In this document: one piece after another, positions 45,074 to 54,313 of the stretch
Layout: every line of letters begins with the position of its first letter
Numbering within the stretch: the stretch's first letter is position 1
NCBI GenBank assembly: GCA_050246115.1
Contig: JBFWWP010000023.1
Location: 1 to 64,000, forward strand
Source of the DNA: JBFWWP01 sp050246115
GTDB lineage: Bacteria; Planctomycetota; UBA8108; UBA1146; JAJFFE01
Direction: 5' to 3'
DNA length: 64,000 bases
Translations under genes and position numbers: made by a program
Notes under the pieces: model-generated
Told to the model about the DNA's origin: nothing
Databases searched by the model: none
What the model saw: the letters and a program-made list of their open reading frames with translations, nothing else

Positions 45074-45781
45074 TCACGGGCAGTTCGGGTTTCCCACGCA
45101 ATCGAAGTCGTTGCAGTCGACGAAGGTGTCGCCGTCGTCGTCGATGCCGTTGTTGCAGATTTCGGGAATGCACGGGGGCATGCCGGTGCAGTCGAAGTCG
45201 CTGCAATCGACGAAGGTATCGCCGTCGTCGTCGATGCCGTTGTTGCAGATTTCGGGAATGCACGGGGGCATGCCGGTGCAGTCGAAGTCGCTGCAATCGA
45301 CGAAGGTGTCGCCGTCGTCGTCGATGCCGTTGTTGCAGACTTCGGGAATGCACGGGGGCATGCCGGTGCAGTCGAAGTCGCTGCAGTCGACGAAGGTGTC
45401 GCCGTCGTCGTCGATGCCGTTGCTACAGATCTCGCTCGGGGGGCAACCGGGCGCCGCGAGGCAGCTCAGGGCATCGAGGGTCGGATCGAGGCCGCAAGCG
45501 GGAAACGGCGTTGCGGGCACGGGGCCGCCAGCGAACAGAAAGGAGAGTCCATAGATCGCGTCCGCGATGTCCTGGTTGCCGTCGTCGTTGGTGTCACACG
45601 CATCGACGCACGGCGGCGTCGCGCCTCCCGAGAACAGGACGGAGAGCAAGGAGATCGGATCGCCGATGTTGACGGTTCCGTCGGCATTGCAGTCACCGCG
45701 GACGAAGGACGCTTGCCCCTGGACGGGGGCCCCCGTGAGGAGGGCGGAAGCCAGGATGGTCAGGGTCAGGGCGGGTCTCAT
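45074..45781 (-). CDS. Secreted protein: dockerin-like module plus four Cys-rich calcium-type repeats
   Basis: 235 residues from ATG 45781 (GAGAGGAAAGAG). A signal peptide (1-23) is followed directly by the dockerin-like module (GDCNADGTVNIGDPISLL; DTNDDGNQDIADAI), unlike its relatives where the module is last. Four near-identical 30-residue repeats follow (NGIDDDGDTFVDCSDFDC...), each with an Asp-rich loop and three Cys like thrombospondin-type-3 or MopE-type repeats. It ends Asn-Cys-Pro. Probably a calcium-binding cell-surface protein. Confidence 0.82.
   Translation of the reverse strand: MRPALTLTILASALLTGAPVQGQASFVRGDCNADGTVNIGDPISLLSVLFSGGATPPCVDACDTNDDGNQDIADAIYGLSFLFAGGPVPATPFPACGLDPTLDALSCLAAPGCPPSEICSNGIDDDGDTFVDCSDFDCTGMPPCIPEVCNNGIDDDGDTFVDCSDFDCTGMPPCIPEICNNGIDDDGDTFVDCSDFDCTGMPPCIPEICNNGIDDDGDTFVDCNDFDCVGNPNCP
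45080..45433 (-). repeat. 90-bp tandem repeats within the Cys-rich gene
   Basis: Four head-to-tail 90-bp units, three of them almost identical in DNA, and an end unit with a few substitutions. Low divergence suggests recent expansion or homogenisation. Confidence 0.85.
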
Positions 45782-46007
45782 CTCTTTCCTCTCTCGCCAT
45801 CGAATGGCACAGCGTCCGTGCTGGGCGCATCGGGGTCCGGTGCTATGAGGCCGGCGCCCCATTGCCGCGTCTTCAGTCGTCGGGGGATGTCCAGCAGCCG
45901 AGACCGGAGTCTACCGACCGCGGTGGGCTCAGGCTACGGGAAACGCCGGTGGAGCTGCGGAGCCACGACGAGCCCCCAATCAAGCGCGGTATGCACTCGC
46001 TTCGGGA

Positions 46008-46556
46008 CTAGCGGTTGCCGTGCCACTCGACGTCCGGAACGCCCGCGTCTCGATTCGCATGGCGCGCGTACAGGAACAGGAGGTCGGAGAGGCGGTTCAG
46101 GAAGATCACGGCCCGGTCGGCTTCACCCGTTGCCCGCATCAGAGTCACGACGCGTCGTTCTGCTCGCCGACAAACGGTGCGTGCGACATGGCAAGCCGCA
46201 GCGGCCGGGGAACCTCCCGGCAAGATGAAGTGCCGGAGTGGAGGCAGGTCCGCTTCCTCCCGGTGAATCCAGGCGAGGAGTGTGTCGTTGCTGGCCGGCG
46301 GCAGGAGGGTGGCCTTGCCTTCGCGCCCGGCTCCGGGGGTGGCGAGGTCCGCTCCCATCGAGAACAGCCACTCCGTGATCGTTCGCAACTCCTCGTCGAT
46401 AGGGTCTGGAAGCGGGCAGCACCGCAAGGTGCCGATTGCGGCACTGAGTTCGTCGACCGTCCCGTAGGCCTCGAATCGTGCCTCGTCCTTGAAGGATCGG
46501 TCGCCGCCGATGTAGCTCGACTGGCCGCCGTCTCCTTTGCCAGTGGTGATCGACAT
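46008..46556 (-). CDS. Cob(I)alamin adenosyltransferase, PduO type
   Basis: 182 residues from ATG 46556 (GAGAGGAAC). It starts TTGKGDGGQSSYIGGDRSFK, the PduO/MMAB ATP-binding N-terminus, continues with AYGTVDELSAAIG, and ends with CRRAERRVVTLM and NRLSDLLFLYAR, which form the active-site helices. It transfers the adenosyl group of ATP to cob(I)alamin. It lies 76 nt after the Memo-like gene in the same direction. Confidence 0.93.
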   Translation of the reverse strand: MSITTGKGDGGQSSYIGGDRSFKDEARFEAYGTVDELSAAIGTLRCCPLPDPIDEELRTITEWLFSMGADLATPGAGREGKATLLPPASNDTLLAWIHREEADLPPLRHFILPGGSPAAAACHVARTVCRRAERRVVTLMRATGEADRAVIFLNRLSDLLFLYARHANRDAGVPDVEWHGNR

Positions 46557-46632
46557 GGACGTTCCTCTCAGAGCGTTTGACTCGTTCGGCGCGCTGAGGA
46601 GTGACGGCGCGCTGGTGTCGAGCGGTGTTGAA

Positions 46633-47499
46633 TCACGGAGAGTCGTCGTCTCGGGTACGTCCGGCATGCGACGGGGCTCCGAAGAGGGCACCGACCAAAC
46701 CTACGGAGCCGTCGACCGCTGCGCTCACGAGGTCGACCCCGGAGTGAGTGTACTCGACAACGGTGCCGCACGTCGCCCCTCGTTGTCGGGAGGCCAACAC
46801 CGCAGCCACGATGGCCGGGGCGGCGGTCGCATTGTGATGCTCCAGTGCCTCGTCCATGATCCGCTCCGCTTCGAGCCGGGCGACGAGTCCGACCATCCGC
46901 GCGTCATTGGCCCGGATCCAGGGCCCCGCCCCTGGACCCAGGCCGGCGGGCGCAAACTGGAAGGGCTCGCCGTAGCGGGTGAGGCAGGACAATGCAACCA
47001 CCACCGTGTCATCGCTGGCCCCGAGGATCTTCCCAAGGCGCAGCGCGTCGCCGGCGGTATTCACGGCGATAGGGACGATGCCGCAACCGGGGGCGAGCGC
47101 AGCGATCACCGAGGTCACGGCGCCGAAGTCGGCGAGCCACGCGGGTCGCGGATCGCCGGCCACTACCGTGAAATCGCCGGCGCGCGCGAGCTTGCGCGCG
47201 CGCGCTTCGTCGACCGACGGTAGATCGAGCGCGATCTGGGTCTGCGAGTCAGCAGGCTCGCCGGCCGCCCGGCCGACGACGTAGATCGTTGCGGGGGCGC
47301 AGCGGACGATCAACGAGTGGAGCACGCGCGCCGCCACGCGCAGACCGACCGGCGTTGACAGTTCGGGCACCAAGCCCCCGAACAGCCGTCGCGGGACGTC
47401 GGCCGGTATGGACCAGCGCACGAGGTCTGCGTCCACGTCCTCGAACGAGTCTGTGAGTGAGTCTTCCGGGGCGTCGTTCGGCGGATCTTCCGAAGTCAC
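46633..47499 (-). CDS. Memo-like protein (AmmeMemoRadiSam system B family), degenerate metal site
   Basis: 288 residues from GTG 47499, overlapping the mqnC stop by 4 nt (GTGA). The Memo fold is suggested by CGIVPIAVNTAGDALRLGK, then LSCLTRYGEPFQFAPAG, where classical members have SSDFTHYG with the metal-binding His, and EHHNATAAPAIVAAVLA and ATCGTVVEYTHSG with the conserved Cys. The N-terminal 'PHAGY' segment is not evident. It may be a catalytically changed relative. Coupled to mqnC. Confidence 0.6.
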   Translation of the reverse strand: MTSEDPPNDAPEDSLTDSFEDVDADLVRWSIPADVPRRLFGGLVPELSTPVGLRVAARVLHSLIVRCAPATIYVVGRAAGEPADSQTQIALDLPSVDEARARKLARAGDFTVVAGDPRPAWLADFGAVTSVIAALAPGCGIVPIAVNTAGDALRLGKILGASDDTVVVALSCLTRYGEPFQFAPAGLGPGAGPWIRANDARMVGLVARLEAERIMDEALEHHNATAAPAIVAAVLASRQRGATCGTVVEYTHSGVDLVSAAVDGSVGLVGALFGAPSHAGRTRDDDSP

Positions 47500-48650
47500 C
47501 GTGCTCCCATAGTGGGAACGGCCCGATCTGGCAGCCGCTGATAGCCGCCGTTACGCAGCACGGCACGGTAGCCTTCGCTCTCGATGATCTCGCGTAGGGT
47601 CACCTCGGTGGCGGTGTGATGCGCACCGGCCGGGGAGATCACGTTCTCTTCGATCATGATCGATCCGAGATCGTTGGCTCCGCAGCGAAGACCCGAACGT
47701 CCGCCCGCGAGGCCCTGGGTAAGCCAGGATACTTGGAGGTTGCGGATGTTCTGCAGGAACAGCCGCGCCACCGCGAGCAGGCGCAGGTAGTAGGGGACCG
47801 GCACGCGGTCGGGGATGGCTTTGCCGAGCGGCGTGTTGTCCGGTTGAAAGGTCCACGGGATGAAGGACACGAAGCCGCCGGTTTGGTCCTGGACCTCGCG
47901 CAGCCGATCGAGGTGTTCGACACGATGCGCGGCCGTCTCCCCGAGTCCGAACATCATGGTGGCGGTGGTGGGCAGGCCCGATCGATGGGCCTCGGCGGAG
48001 ATATCCAGCCACTCCTGCGAAGTGCACGACGAGCGGCGCCGCTGTCGAACCGCGTCCACGAGGATCTCACCGCCGCCTCCGGGAATCGAGTCCAGGCCGG
48101 CGTTCTTGAGTTCGAGCAGGATCGAGCGCGTGGAGCGCCCCGTGAGCTGGCGGAGCCCGTGGATCTCCGTGGGCGAGAGACAGTGCAGGTAGACCTCGGG
48201 AAAGCGCGTCTTGAGGCCGCGAAACAAGTCCGTGTAGTACGACAGCGGCAGGTTCGGGTGCAGTCCCCCCTGCATGAGGATCCCGCTGCCGCCCAGAGCC
48301 AGCGTCTCTTCCACCTTCTTGAAAATCTCGTCGTGGGACAGGACGTAGCCTTCGGGATCGCCCGGGCGGCGGTAGAACGCGCAGAACGCGCACACGCAAG
48401 TGCAGACGTTGCTGTAGTTGACGTTGCGATCGATGACATACGTCACGACCGGGTCGGGATGAAGACGTTGGCGAACCGCGTTGCCGCCGGCGAGAACCGC
48501 GTCCTGCGGTGCGTTCTCGAGCACGGTGAGACCCTCATCGCGGGAGAGGCGATGCCCAGCGACGGCCGCCTGGATGAGATCCTCCGCCGCGCGGCGGCAA
48601 CCCGCGTCCGGATGCCCGTAGAAGTTCCAGTTCAGCTCGAGGCGCGCCAT
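47496..48650 (-). CDS. mqnC: Dehypoxanthine futalosine cyclase, radical SAM
   Basis: 384 residues from ATG 48650 (GGAG at 8 nt). The radical-SAM cluster is the CxxxCxxC in NVCTCVCAFCAFY, and the family-specific segments YVIDRNVNYSNVC, MQGGLHPNLPLSYY and HCLSPTEIHGLR follow. MqnC cyclises dehypoxanthine futalosine in the alternative menaquinone pathway, so this organism likely makes menaquinone via futalosine. The other mqn genes are outside the window. MqnE is a close relative, but the features favour MqnC. Confidence 0.9.
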   Translation of the reverse strand: MARLELNWNFYGHPDAGCRRAAEDLIQAAVAGHRLSRDEGLTVLENAPQDAVLAGGNAVRQRLHPDPVVTYVIDRNVNYSNVCTCVCAFCAFYRRPGDPEGYVLSHDEIFKKVEETLALGGSGILMQGGLHPNLPLSYYTDLFRGLKTRFPEVYLHCLSPTEIHGLRQLTGRSTRSILLELKNAGLDSIPGGGGEILVDAVRQRRRSSCTSQEWLDISAEAHRSGLPTTATMMFGLGETAAHRVEHLDRLREVQDQTGGFVSFIPWTFQPDNTPLGKAIPDRVPVPYYLRLLAVARLFLQNIRNLQVSWLTQGLAGGRSGLRCGANDLGSIMIEENVISPAGAHHTATEVTLREIIESEGYRAVLRNGGYQRLPDRAVPTMGAR

Positions 48651-48754
48651 GGTTGCTACTCCAGCCAAGTCGTTCGTGCGGACGGTGGTCGTGCCGGTTC
48701 GCGGAGGGGTCCTCACACGGCCGCGTTCTCACTGCGCCGGTGGCGACAGTCCGT

Positions 48755-48786
48755 GGCCTCCTTCGGCGAGGGCCTCCTTCGGCGAG
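48755..48786. repeat. Exact 16-bp tandem duplication
   Basis: GGCCTCCTTCGGCGAG occurs at 48755-48770 and again at 48771-48786, in the gap between asnB and mqnC (48651-48921), which holds no gene. Confidence 0.85.
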
Positions 48787-48921
48787 GGATCGACGGGAGT
48801 TTAGCGAGCCCTCGACCGGGTTGCGAGGTGACCTGAGACGTCGGTCAGATGGTCGCGGCGCTTCGGGCGGTCGACCGCCCACCCTCGGCGCCGGAGGGGG
48901 GGCCGGCGTCGTCAACGGGGC

Positions 48922-50859
48922 TCACCGTGAAGCGACGACGACCTGGCGGGCATGGGGCTGTGGGTGCGCGGCATCGAGCCCTCGCGCCCAGGCGGCGAGC
49001 GAGAGCAATCCCCAAAGCAGGTGACCGTGACGCGCTCTGCCGGTCCGGTGCTCCTCGATGAGCCGCTCGACCGCCGCGTCGGCAATCAGCTCCTGCTCGC
49101 GGAAGGACGGGTCTCGCAGACGCTCCTCGAGGTCGGCCATGAGTTTCGACCCGCGAAACCAGCGGTCCACCGGGATGCCGAATCCGCGTTTGGCACGTTT
49201 GAACGTCTCCGCCGGCAGCCACGCCGCCGCGGTTCGACGCAGCACGGCCTTCCCTCGTCCGTCCGCGCCAAGGTGGGTGCTCATGGGGATGCCCGCCGCG
49301 AACTCGACGATGCGATAGTCGAGGAATGGCAGGCGCGCTTCGAGCGAGTGTCGCATGGTCGCGCGATCCACCTTCTCGAGGATGTCGCTCCCCAGATAGA
49401 AGCGCCGGTCGAGATCGAGGAGGAGTTCGAAGTCCGACCCGTGCCAGTCACGGGCATGACGCTCGAGTGGGGTCGGAGGCAGCGGTGTTCCGAGCGCCGT
49501 TCGGACACGCTCGTGCAAGAGCGAATCCAGACGCGAGGGCGGGCACAGCGATCGTCTTCGAAGGAAACTCTCGGCGGGCGTGGCACTGAGGTCTCCGAGG
49601 AGCCGCAGCGTCTTACCCACCCAGTCGCTGCGCGTCGACCGCTGCCCGCGTCCGAGAATGGGATACAGTTGGCGCGCCCCGGCGAGCAGCGGGCTCGGCA
49701 GGCGGCGGTATCGCACCTCCCGCCGCAGCCAAGCGTAGCCGGCGAACAACTCATCTCCGCCGTCGCCCGCGAGCACGAACTTCACGCGCTGGGCCGCGAA
49801 CCGGGCCAAGCGATCGGTGGGGAGGAGCGAAACGTCGGCGAAGGGCTCGCCGTAGTTCGCGAACAGCAGGTCGAGTTCTTCGATCGGCGCTTCGTGCATG
49901 AACTCGACGTGATGCTCCGCATGCAGGTGCTGCGCCGTGCGGCGCGCATCCGCGACTTCGTCGAAGCGTGCCTCGTCGAAGCCGATGGTGAACGCAGGGA
50001 CCGAGCCACGGCTGTGGCGAGCCAGTCGTGCGAGGACTGTCGCCGAGTCGATGCCGCCGGAGAGGAACGCCCCGGCCTCGACGTCCCCGCGGGCGCGGAG
50101 CCGAATGGCATCGTCGAGCAGGATCGCTAGCTCATCGCACCAATCGTCCAGCGGCCGCTCCTGGGGCGCGTAGGCGGGCAGTTGCCACCAGGCACGCGGT
50201 ACGACTCCGTCACCGTTGGGAAGCAGTCGCGCCCAGTGCCCGGCAGGAAGGCGGTGGATGCCGACATGAGGTGTCCGCGGCGCCGGCACGTAACCGAGGG
50301 TCAGATAGTCGCGCAGGGCACGAGGGTCGGGGGCCTCGAGCGCGGCGTCCGCTGGCTCGAGCCCGGCGCGGAGGGCCGGCAGCTCCGAGGCAAAGGCGAC
50401 CCCACGAGAAGTGCTCGCGTAGAACAGCGGTTTGATCCCGAGGCGGTCGCGGATGATGTGAACCGACTGGTCAGCGCGGTCCAAGATCGCGAGCGCGAAC
50501 ATGCCGTTGAGCGCCGAGAGGCAAGCCGGCCCCGCCTCCTCGAACAGGTGCAGCGCGGTCTCGATGTCGGACCCGGTGCGAAACCGGTGCCCGCGCGCTT
50601 CCAACTCGACCCGCAACTCCGGCGCGTTGTAGATCTCCCCGTTACCGACGATGAAGAAACGACCCGCCTCATCGGCGATGGGTTGGTTGCCGCCCGCCAG
50701 ATCGACGATCGACAACCGTCGAAACGCCAGGCCCGAAGCACCGTCGACGAACGTCCCCTCATCGTCGGGCCCGCGATGGGTCAGACGGTCACTCATTCGC
50801 TGCAGCCGGTCCCGCGGATCGACCCCGCTGTGGCCAACGAACCCCGCGATCCCGCACAT
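48922..50859 (-). CDS. asnB: Asparagine synthetase (glutamine-hydrolysing)
   Basis: 645 residues from ATG 50859, so that Cys2 is the N-terminal nucleophile (MCGIAGFVG); GGGAGGAG lies upstream. The glutaminase domain (1-200) has RLSIVDL and NGEIYN; the synthetase domain has the PP-loop SGGIDSATV and the downstream LAGDGGDELFAGY. It makes Asn from Asp, or amidates another carboxylate, since AsnB homologues also serve exopolysaccharide and antibiotic pathways. The length is full for the family. The gene stands alone with a long leader. Confidence 0.92.
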   Translation of the reverse strand: MCGIAGFVGHSGVDPRDRLQRMSDRLTHRGPDDEGTFVDGASGLAFRRLSIVDLAGGNQPIADEAGRFFIVGNGEIYNAPELRVELEARGHRFRTGSDIETALHLFEEAGPACLSALNGMFALAILDRADQSVHIIRDRLGIKPLFYASTSRGVAFASELPALRAGLEPADAALEAPDPRALRDYLTLGYVPAPRTPHVGIHRLPAGHWARLLPNGDGVVPRAWWQLPAYAPQERPLDDWCDELAILLDDAIRLRARGDVEAGAFLSGGIDSATVLARLARHSRGSVPAFTIGFDEARFDEVADARRTAQHLHAEHHVEFMHEAPIEELDLLFANYGEPFADVSLLPTDRLARFAAQRVKFVLAGDGGDELFAGYAWLRREVRYRRLPSPLLAGARQLYPILGRGQRSTRSDWVGKTLRLLGDLSATPAESFLRRRSLCPPSRLDSLLHERVRTALGTPLPPTPLERHARDWHGSDFELLLDLDRRFYLGSDILEKVDRATMRHSLEARLPFLDYRIVEFAAGIPMSTHLGADGRGKAVLRRTAAAWLPAETFKRAKRGFGIPVDRWFRGSKLMADLEERLRDPSFREQELIADAAVERLIEEHRTGRARHGHLLWGLLSLAAWARGLDAAHPQPHARQVVVASR

Positions 50860-51091
50860 GAAGGTACTCCTCCCGCGCCCCCCCCCAGGAGTTATCGGCG
50901 ATTCATCGCCGAGGCTTGCCGTCGGGATCGGCGAGCGGCAACAGGAACCTCCGGCGCTTGCAGCTCCTCTCCCGCTCCTCCGCTTCCCAATTCTCCCGCT
51001 CCCTTCTCCTCTTCCCCCTCCGCGATTCACCGCCGGGGCGTACGAAAGGGCGTGGACTCGTGAGTCTGTGTCGCGTTGGTGCGTTGGGCGC

Positions 51092-51161
51092 AGGAGAAGA
51101 GGGGAACAGAATCGTCGAAGCCGGGTTGGGAGCGCTGTGCAGGGCGATGGAGCCACCATCG
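51092..51161 (+). other. Conserved hairpin element, copy B
   Basis: Matches the element at 29580-29652 (opposite strand) at about 53 of 66 positions and ends in a perfect CGATGG/CCATCG stem with AGCCA loop (51145-51161). No plus-strand gene follows; read on the minus strand it lies about 230 nt upstream of asnB. The rest of 50860-51440 also has the second hairpin at 51215-51231 and no gene. Confidence 0.5.
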
Positions 51162-51363
51162 TTACGCATATCAGGAGCCCAGGCTCATCGACCGCTCCGG
51201 CGCGCACTGGGAGCGCGGACAGCCTGTCCGCATCCGCCTCGCGTCCCGGCCCCTCCGCGCTCGACCCGAGCCTTGCGCCTCCATCACGTCCGTGAGCATC
51301 CTCTCACCCCGCCCATCGCGCCCGGGCTCGGGCCGTCTTCGGCGGTGCAAGCGGTTACCATTA

Positions 51364-51407
51364 CGCGGAGCCCGCGGCCCCCTCCGGGTGGGGCCACGGG
51401 CTCCGCG
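51364..51407 (-). terminator. Long hairpin downstream of the FG-GAP/dockerin-like gene
   Basis: An 18-bp stem with one C-A mismatch (51364-51381 with 51390-51407) and an 8-nt loop, 34 nt past the stop of the minus-strand gene. There is no T-tract on either strand, so it may act as an RNA 3' stabiliser or a factor-assisted terminator. Confidence 0.55.
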
Positions 51408-51440
51408 GTGTGTCCAATTCGCCGGGCGCGGTTCAGCCTG

Positions 51441-53852
51441 CTACGGACACGGCGGGAAGCTCGCGCAGCCGAGGCCATCGGCCGTGGGATCGGCGCCGCA
51501 GTTCGGGTGCGGGGCTGGCAGCGGCGGCCCAGCAGAGAAGAGGCGAGCTAGGCTCGAAACCGGGTCGCTCACGTTGACGTTCGAGTCGTCGTTCGCGTCC
51601 GCGGCGTCGAGGCAAGGCGGCATGGTGCCCGCCGAGAACAGGAAACTCAGCGTGGAAACGACGTCGGCGAGGTTGAAGGCCCCGTCGGCGTTGGCGTCCC
51701 CGCGAACGAAGCTCGCGCCACCTCCCCCGAGCGCAATGTTGTCCAAAGTGAGCCGGCCTGGCCCGAACAGATTGTCGGCGCTGAGCACGCCCACTCGAAT
51801 TCGGTACTGGCCACTGCCGGTGAAACTCTGGGTCTCAGTGCCGCTCTGGCCGCTCGTGTCCGAGAGGGTGATCGGCCCAGCGACGACCGTGAGGCCAGTC
51901 ACGAGGTCGATCAGGTCCCATGAGGCCGCGTCGAAGCCGGGGGCGTCGATCGACTCGTACGACCACGAGAACGATACCGACGAACTGCCCGGCGCCGTCG
52001 TGAAGTCCTGGTCGAGCGAAGTGAACGTGACTGTCGCGGCTGAAGTGGCTGAGTCATCGCCCCCGGTCACCTGCGCACCTCCGTCGACGAAGTCCACGGA
52101 GCCGTTGCGGCTCGCGTCGCGGACGCACCAGGGGATGCCGGTGGGATCGGCGAAGGTGCCGTTCGTGAGCGGACCGGGCAGTTCGTCACAAACGACGCTG
52201 ACTCCGGAGAACGTGGAGATGCCGGGCCCGAAGGTGTTGTCGACCGTGAAGGTGCCGAGGCGCAGCAGGTATTGCCCCTCGCCTGCGAACGGCGTGTTCA
52301 CCACACCGGAGGCGCCGTTTGCGCTCGCGAGCGTGACGGGGCCACCGACGACGGACAAGCCGGTGGACACGTCGATGAGATCCCAGAAGGCACCGTCGAA
52401 CCCTGCCAAGTCGACCGTGGAGAACGACCACGCAAAGCCGATGCGGTGGATCGAACCGGTGTGCAGATCGAACGCCTGCTGGACATACGTCTGGCTGGGC
52501 GCGCCGGATCCGTCGTCACCGCCCGTGACCTCAGCCATGCCGCCCGCCAAGTCGACCGCCCCGTTCTGCGAGCCATCGACTTCGCACCAGACCTCCGCCG
52601 CGAACCCGTCGAAAGCGCCGCTGCGAAATGTCGTCGATGCAGGCCGCCCGAACACGTCGGCCGCGCCGGTGTTGAAGGCGCCGGCGGTGTGCCCGAATGG
52701 GTGGCCGACGACGATGCTACCGGCCGCTACCGCGACGGCGCCCCCGAAGAGGTTGAAGGCACTCGGGCTCAGAGTGTCGAGGGTCCGATCGCGGAGCCAT
52801 GAGGTGCCGTCGAATCGATACGAGTAGGCTCGCCCGAGAGGGTCGGGTCCGCTTGCCGATGGCGCCCCGACGGCGGCGAATCCGCCGTCGATGGCGACAG
52901 CGGCCCCGAAGCGGTCGAAAGCGAACTCAGCGATGAGCTTCTGCTCCTGCGACCAGCCCGCGGGTGACCGCCGAAACAAATAGGCTGCGCCGGCCGACGG
53001 GCCGACCTGGTTCTCCCGCTCCGCACCGATGATGATCACGTCGCCGTCGATCGCGACAGAGGCACCGAATTCGTCGTTCACCCCCGTGTCATTGCCGGTC
53101 AGGATCGGCAACTGTTGGGTCCAGGAGGCTCCGTTGAATTCGAAGACATACGCACTCCCGGCGGACCCATTGTTCAGGTTGGCTCCGACGACGATCGATT
53201 CCCCCGACACATCGACCGAGACTCCGAAGTTGTCGAAGCCAACCCCATCGCTGGCCGACAGGATCTGCTCCTGGATCCAGGTCGTACCACTGCGCCGGAA
53301 CACATAGACGAGGCCCTCCGGATCGGGGCCGTGCGCGTTCGGCGCGCCCACGACGATCACGTCGTCGTCGATCGCGACACTCGCACCGAAGCCATCGAAT
53401 GCGAACGAGTCGCTCGCCACCAACTTCTGCCGCTGGGTCCACGTGACTCCGTTGAACGTGAACACGTAAGCCGCGCCGGCGTTCGTGCCACCCTGGTCCT
53501 CGTTGGGGGCGCCGACCACGATCTCATCCCCATGGATCGCTACCGACCGACCGAACGAGTCCCCCGCTGCGAGATCGACGGCGAGTAGCTTCTGGCGGAA
53601 GCTCCAAGAAGTTCCGTTGAAGCCATACACATAGACCACCCCGCTGTTCGCGCCCCCATCGTCACCTCCCGGCGCCCCGAACACGGCGGCCCGGTCGTCG
53701 AGCGCGACGGCCCTCCCGAACTGGTCGTCGGTCTCGAAGTCGGGAGCGAAGAGCCGGGTCACACACTGCCCCTCGACAACCGTCGACACCCCGAGGATGG
53801 CCAGGGCGACCACCCATCCCAACTGTCCGCCCCGTCGTACCCGAACGTTCAT
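51441..53852 (-). CDS. Secreted FG-GAP beta-propeller protein with dockerin-like C-terminus
   Basis: 803 residues. A signal peptide (1-28) is followed by seven FG-GAP-type repeats (FGRSVAIHGDEIVVGAP and relatives) that would form a seven-bladed propeller (about 35-400). Then come two homologous beta-sandwich domains of about 140 residues (WDLIDVSTGLSVVGGP; WDLIDLVTGLTVVAGP), and the dockerin-like module (GDANADGAFNLADVVS; ADANDDSNVNVSDPVS) ending Pro-Cys-Pro. Surface adhesion or recognition is the usual role of such propellers; there is no enzymatic motif. Confidence 0.85.
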   Translation of the reverse strand: MNVRVRRGGQLGWVVALAILGVSTVVEGQCVTRLFAPDFETDDQFGRAVALDDRAAVFGAPGGDDGGANSGVVYVYGFNGTSWSFRQKLLAVDLAAGDSFGRSVAIHGDEIVVGAPNEDQGGTNAGAAYVFTFNGVTWTQRQKLVASDSFAFDGFGASVAIDDDVIVVGAPNAHGPDPEGLVYVFRRSGTTWIQEQILSASDGVGFDNFGVSVDVSGESIVVGANLNNGSAGSAYVFEFNGASWTQQLPILTGNDTGVNDEFGASVAIDGDVIIIGAERENQVGPSAGAAYLFRRSPAGWSQEQKLIAEFAFDRFGAAVAIDGGFAAVGAPSASGPDPLGRAYSYRFDGTSWLRDRTLDTLSPSAFNLFGGAVAVAAGSIVVGHPFGHTAGAFNTGAADVFGRPASTTFRSGAFDGFAAEVWCEVDGSQNGAVDLAGGMAEVTGGDDGSGAPSQTYVQQAFDLHTGSIHRIGFAWSFSTVDLAGFDGAFWDLIDVSTGLSVVGGPVTLASANGASGVVNTPFAGEGQYLLRLGTFTVDNTFGPGISTFSGVSVVCDELPGPLTNGTFADPTGIPWCVRDASRNGSVDFVDGGAQVTGGDDSATSAATVTFTSLDQDFTTAPGSSSVSFSWSYESIDAPGFDAASWDLIDLVTGLTVVAGPITLSDTSGQSGTETQSFTGSGQYRIRVGVLSADNLFGPGRLTLDNIALGGGGASFVRGDANADGAFNLADVVSTLSFLFSAGTMPPCLDAADANDDSNVNVSDPVSSLARLFSAGPPLPAPHPNCGADPTADGLGCASFPPCP

Positions 53853-54313
53853 GTCGTCGTCCTTTCAGCCGTGAGTTGGAGCAAGCCCGACTTCCTGCAC
53901 TGCCTTCGGCGTCGAGCCCGAGCGCGGCAGACCGTCGTCGCTCCTTGCAACTGCAACCGCTGTCGGCCCGTGACTCGGAATTCCGATGAGCTTGCAGTCG
54001 GGCTCGGCCTCGAGCCTCCCGGCGTGACCAGGACACGATCGCAACAAGTTTCCAGAGAAACACGTACGAGTATTGTGAGGATTCGTCGTTGAAATTGGGT
54101 GGCAAGGAGCTGTACACTCACGACCGCTCAAAATCGACTTTACGCAAAATTCGTAATCAGCAGAGAGCGGAATCGAAGGGCTGCCCGCCCCCGACGACTC
54201 GCACGGCTTCGACCCTACGCATTCGTGATTTCGTCCCGACTCCTTCGGCGAGCCCCACAGTGGGGCCTGTCGTCGGGACCCTCACGGATGTCCAACCATC
54301 CCCGGAGGTGGTC
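53853..54313. other. Divergent intergenic region before the beta-helix gene
   Basis: 461 nt, AT-richer than most of the window near 54050-54170. It separates divergent genes 51441-53852 and 54314-57097. No ORF is convincing. Confidence 0.5.
54089..54116 (+). promoter_or_regulatory. Possible sigma-70-type promoter
   Basis: TTGAAA (54089-54094), 16-nt spacer, TGTACA (54111-54116), about 200 nt ahead of the ATG at 54314 in an AT-richer patch. The -10 match is weak, so this is a guess. Confidence 0.25.

Noticed and set aside
50860..51207. Extension of asnB by over 100 residues upstream
   Set aside because: The glutaminase domain needs Cys as residue 2 after Met removal, which fixes the start at 50859.
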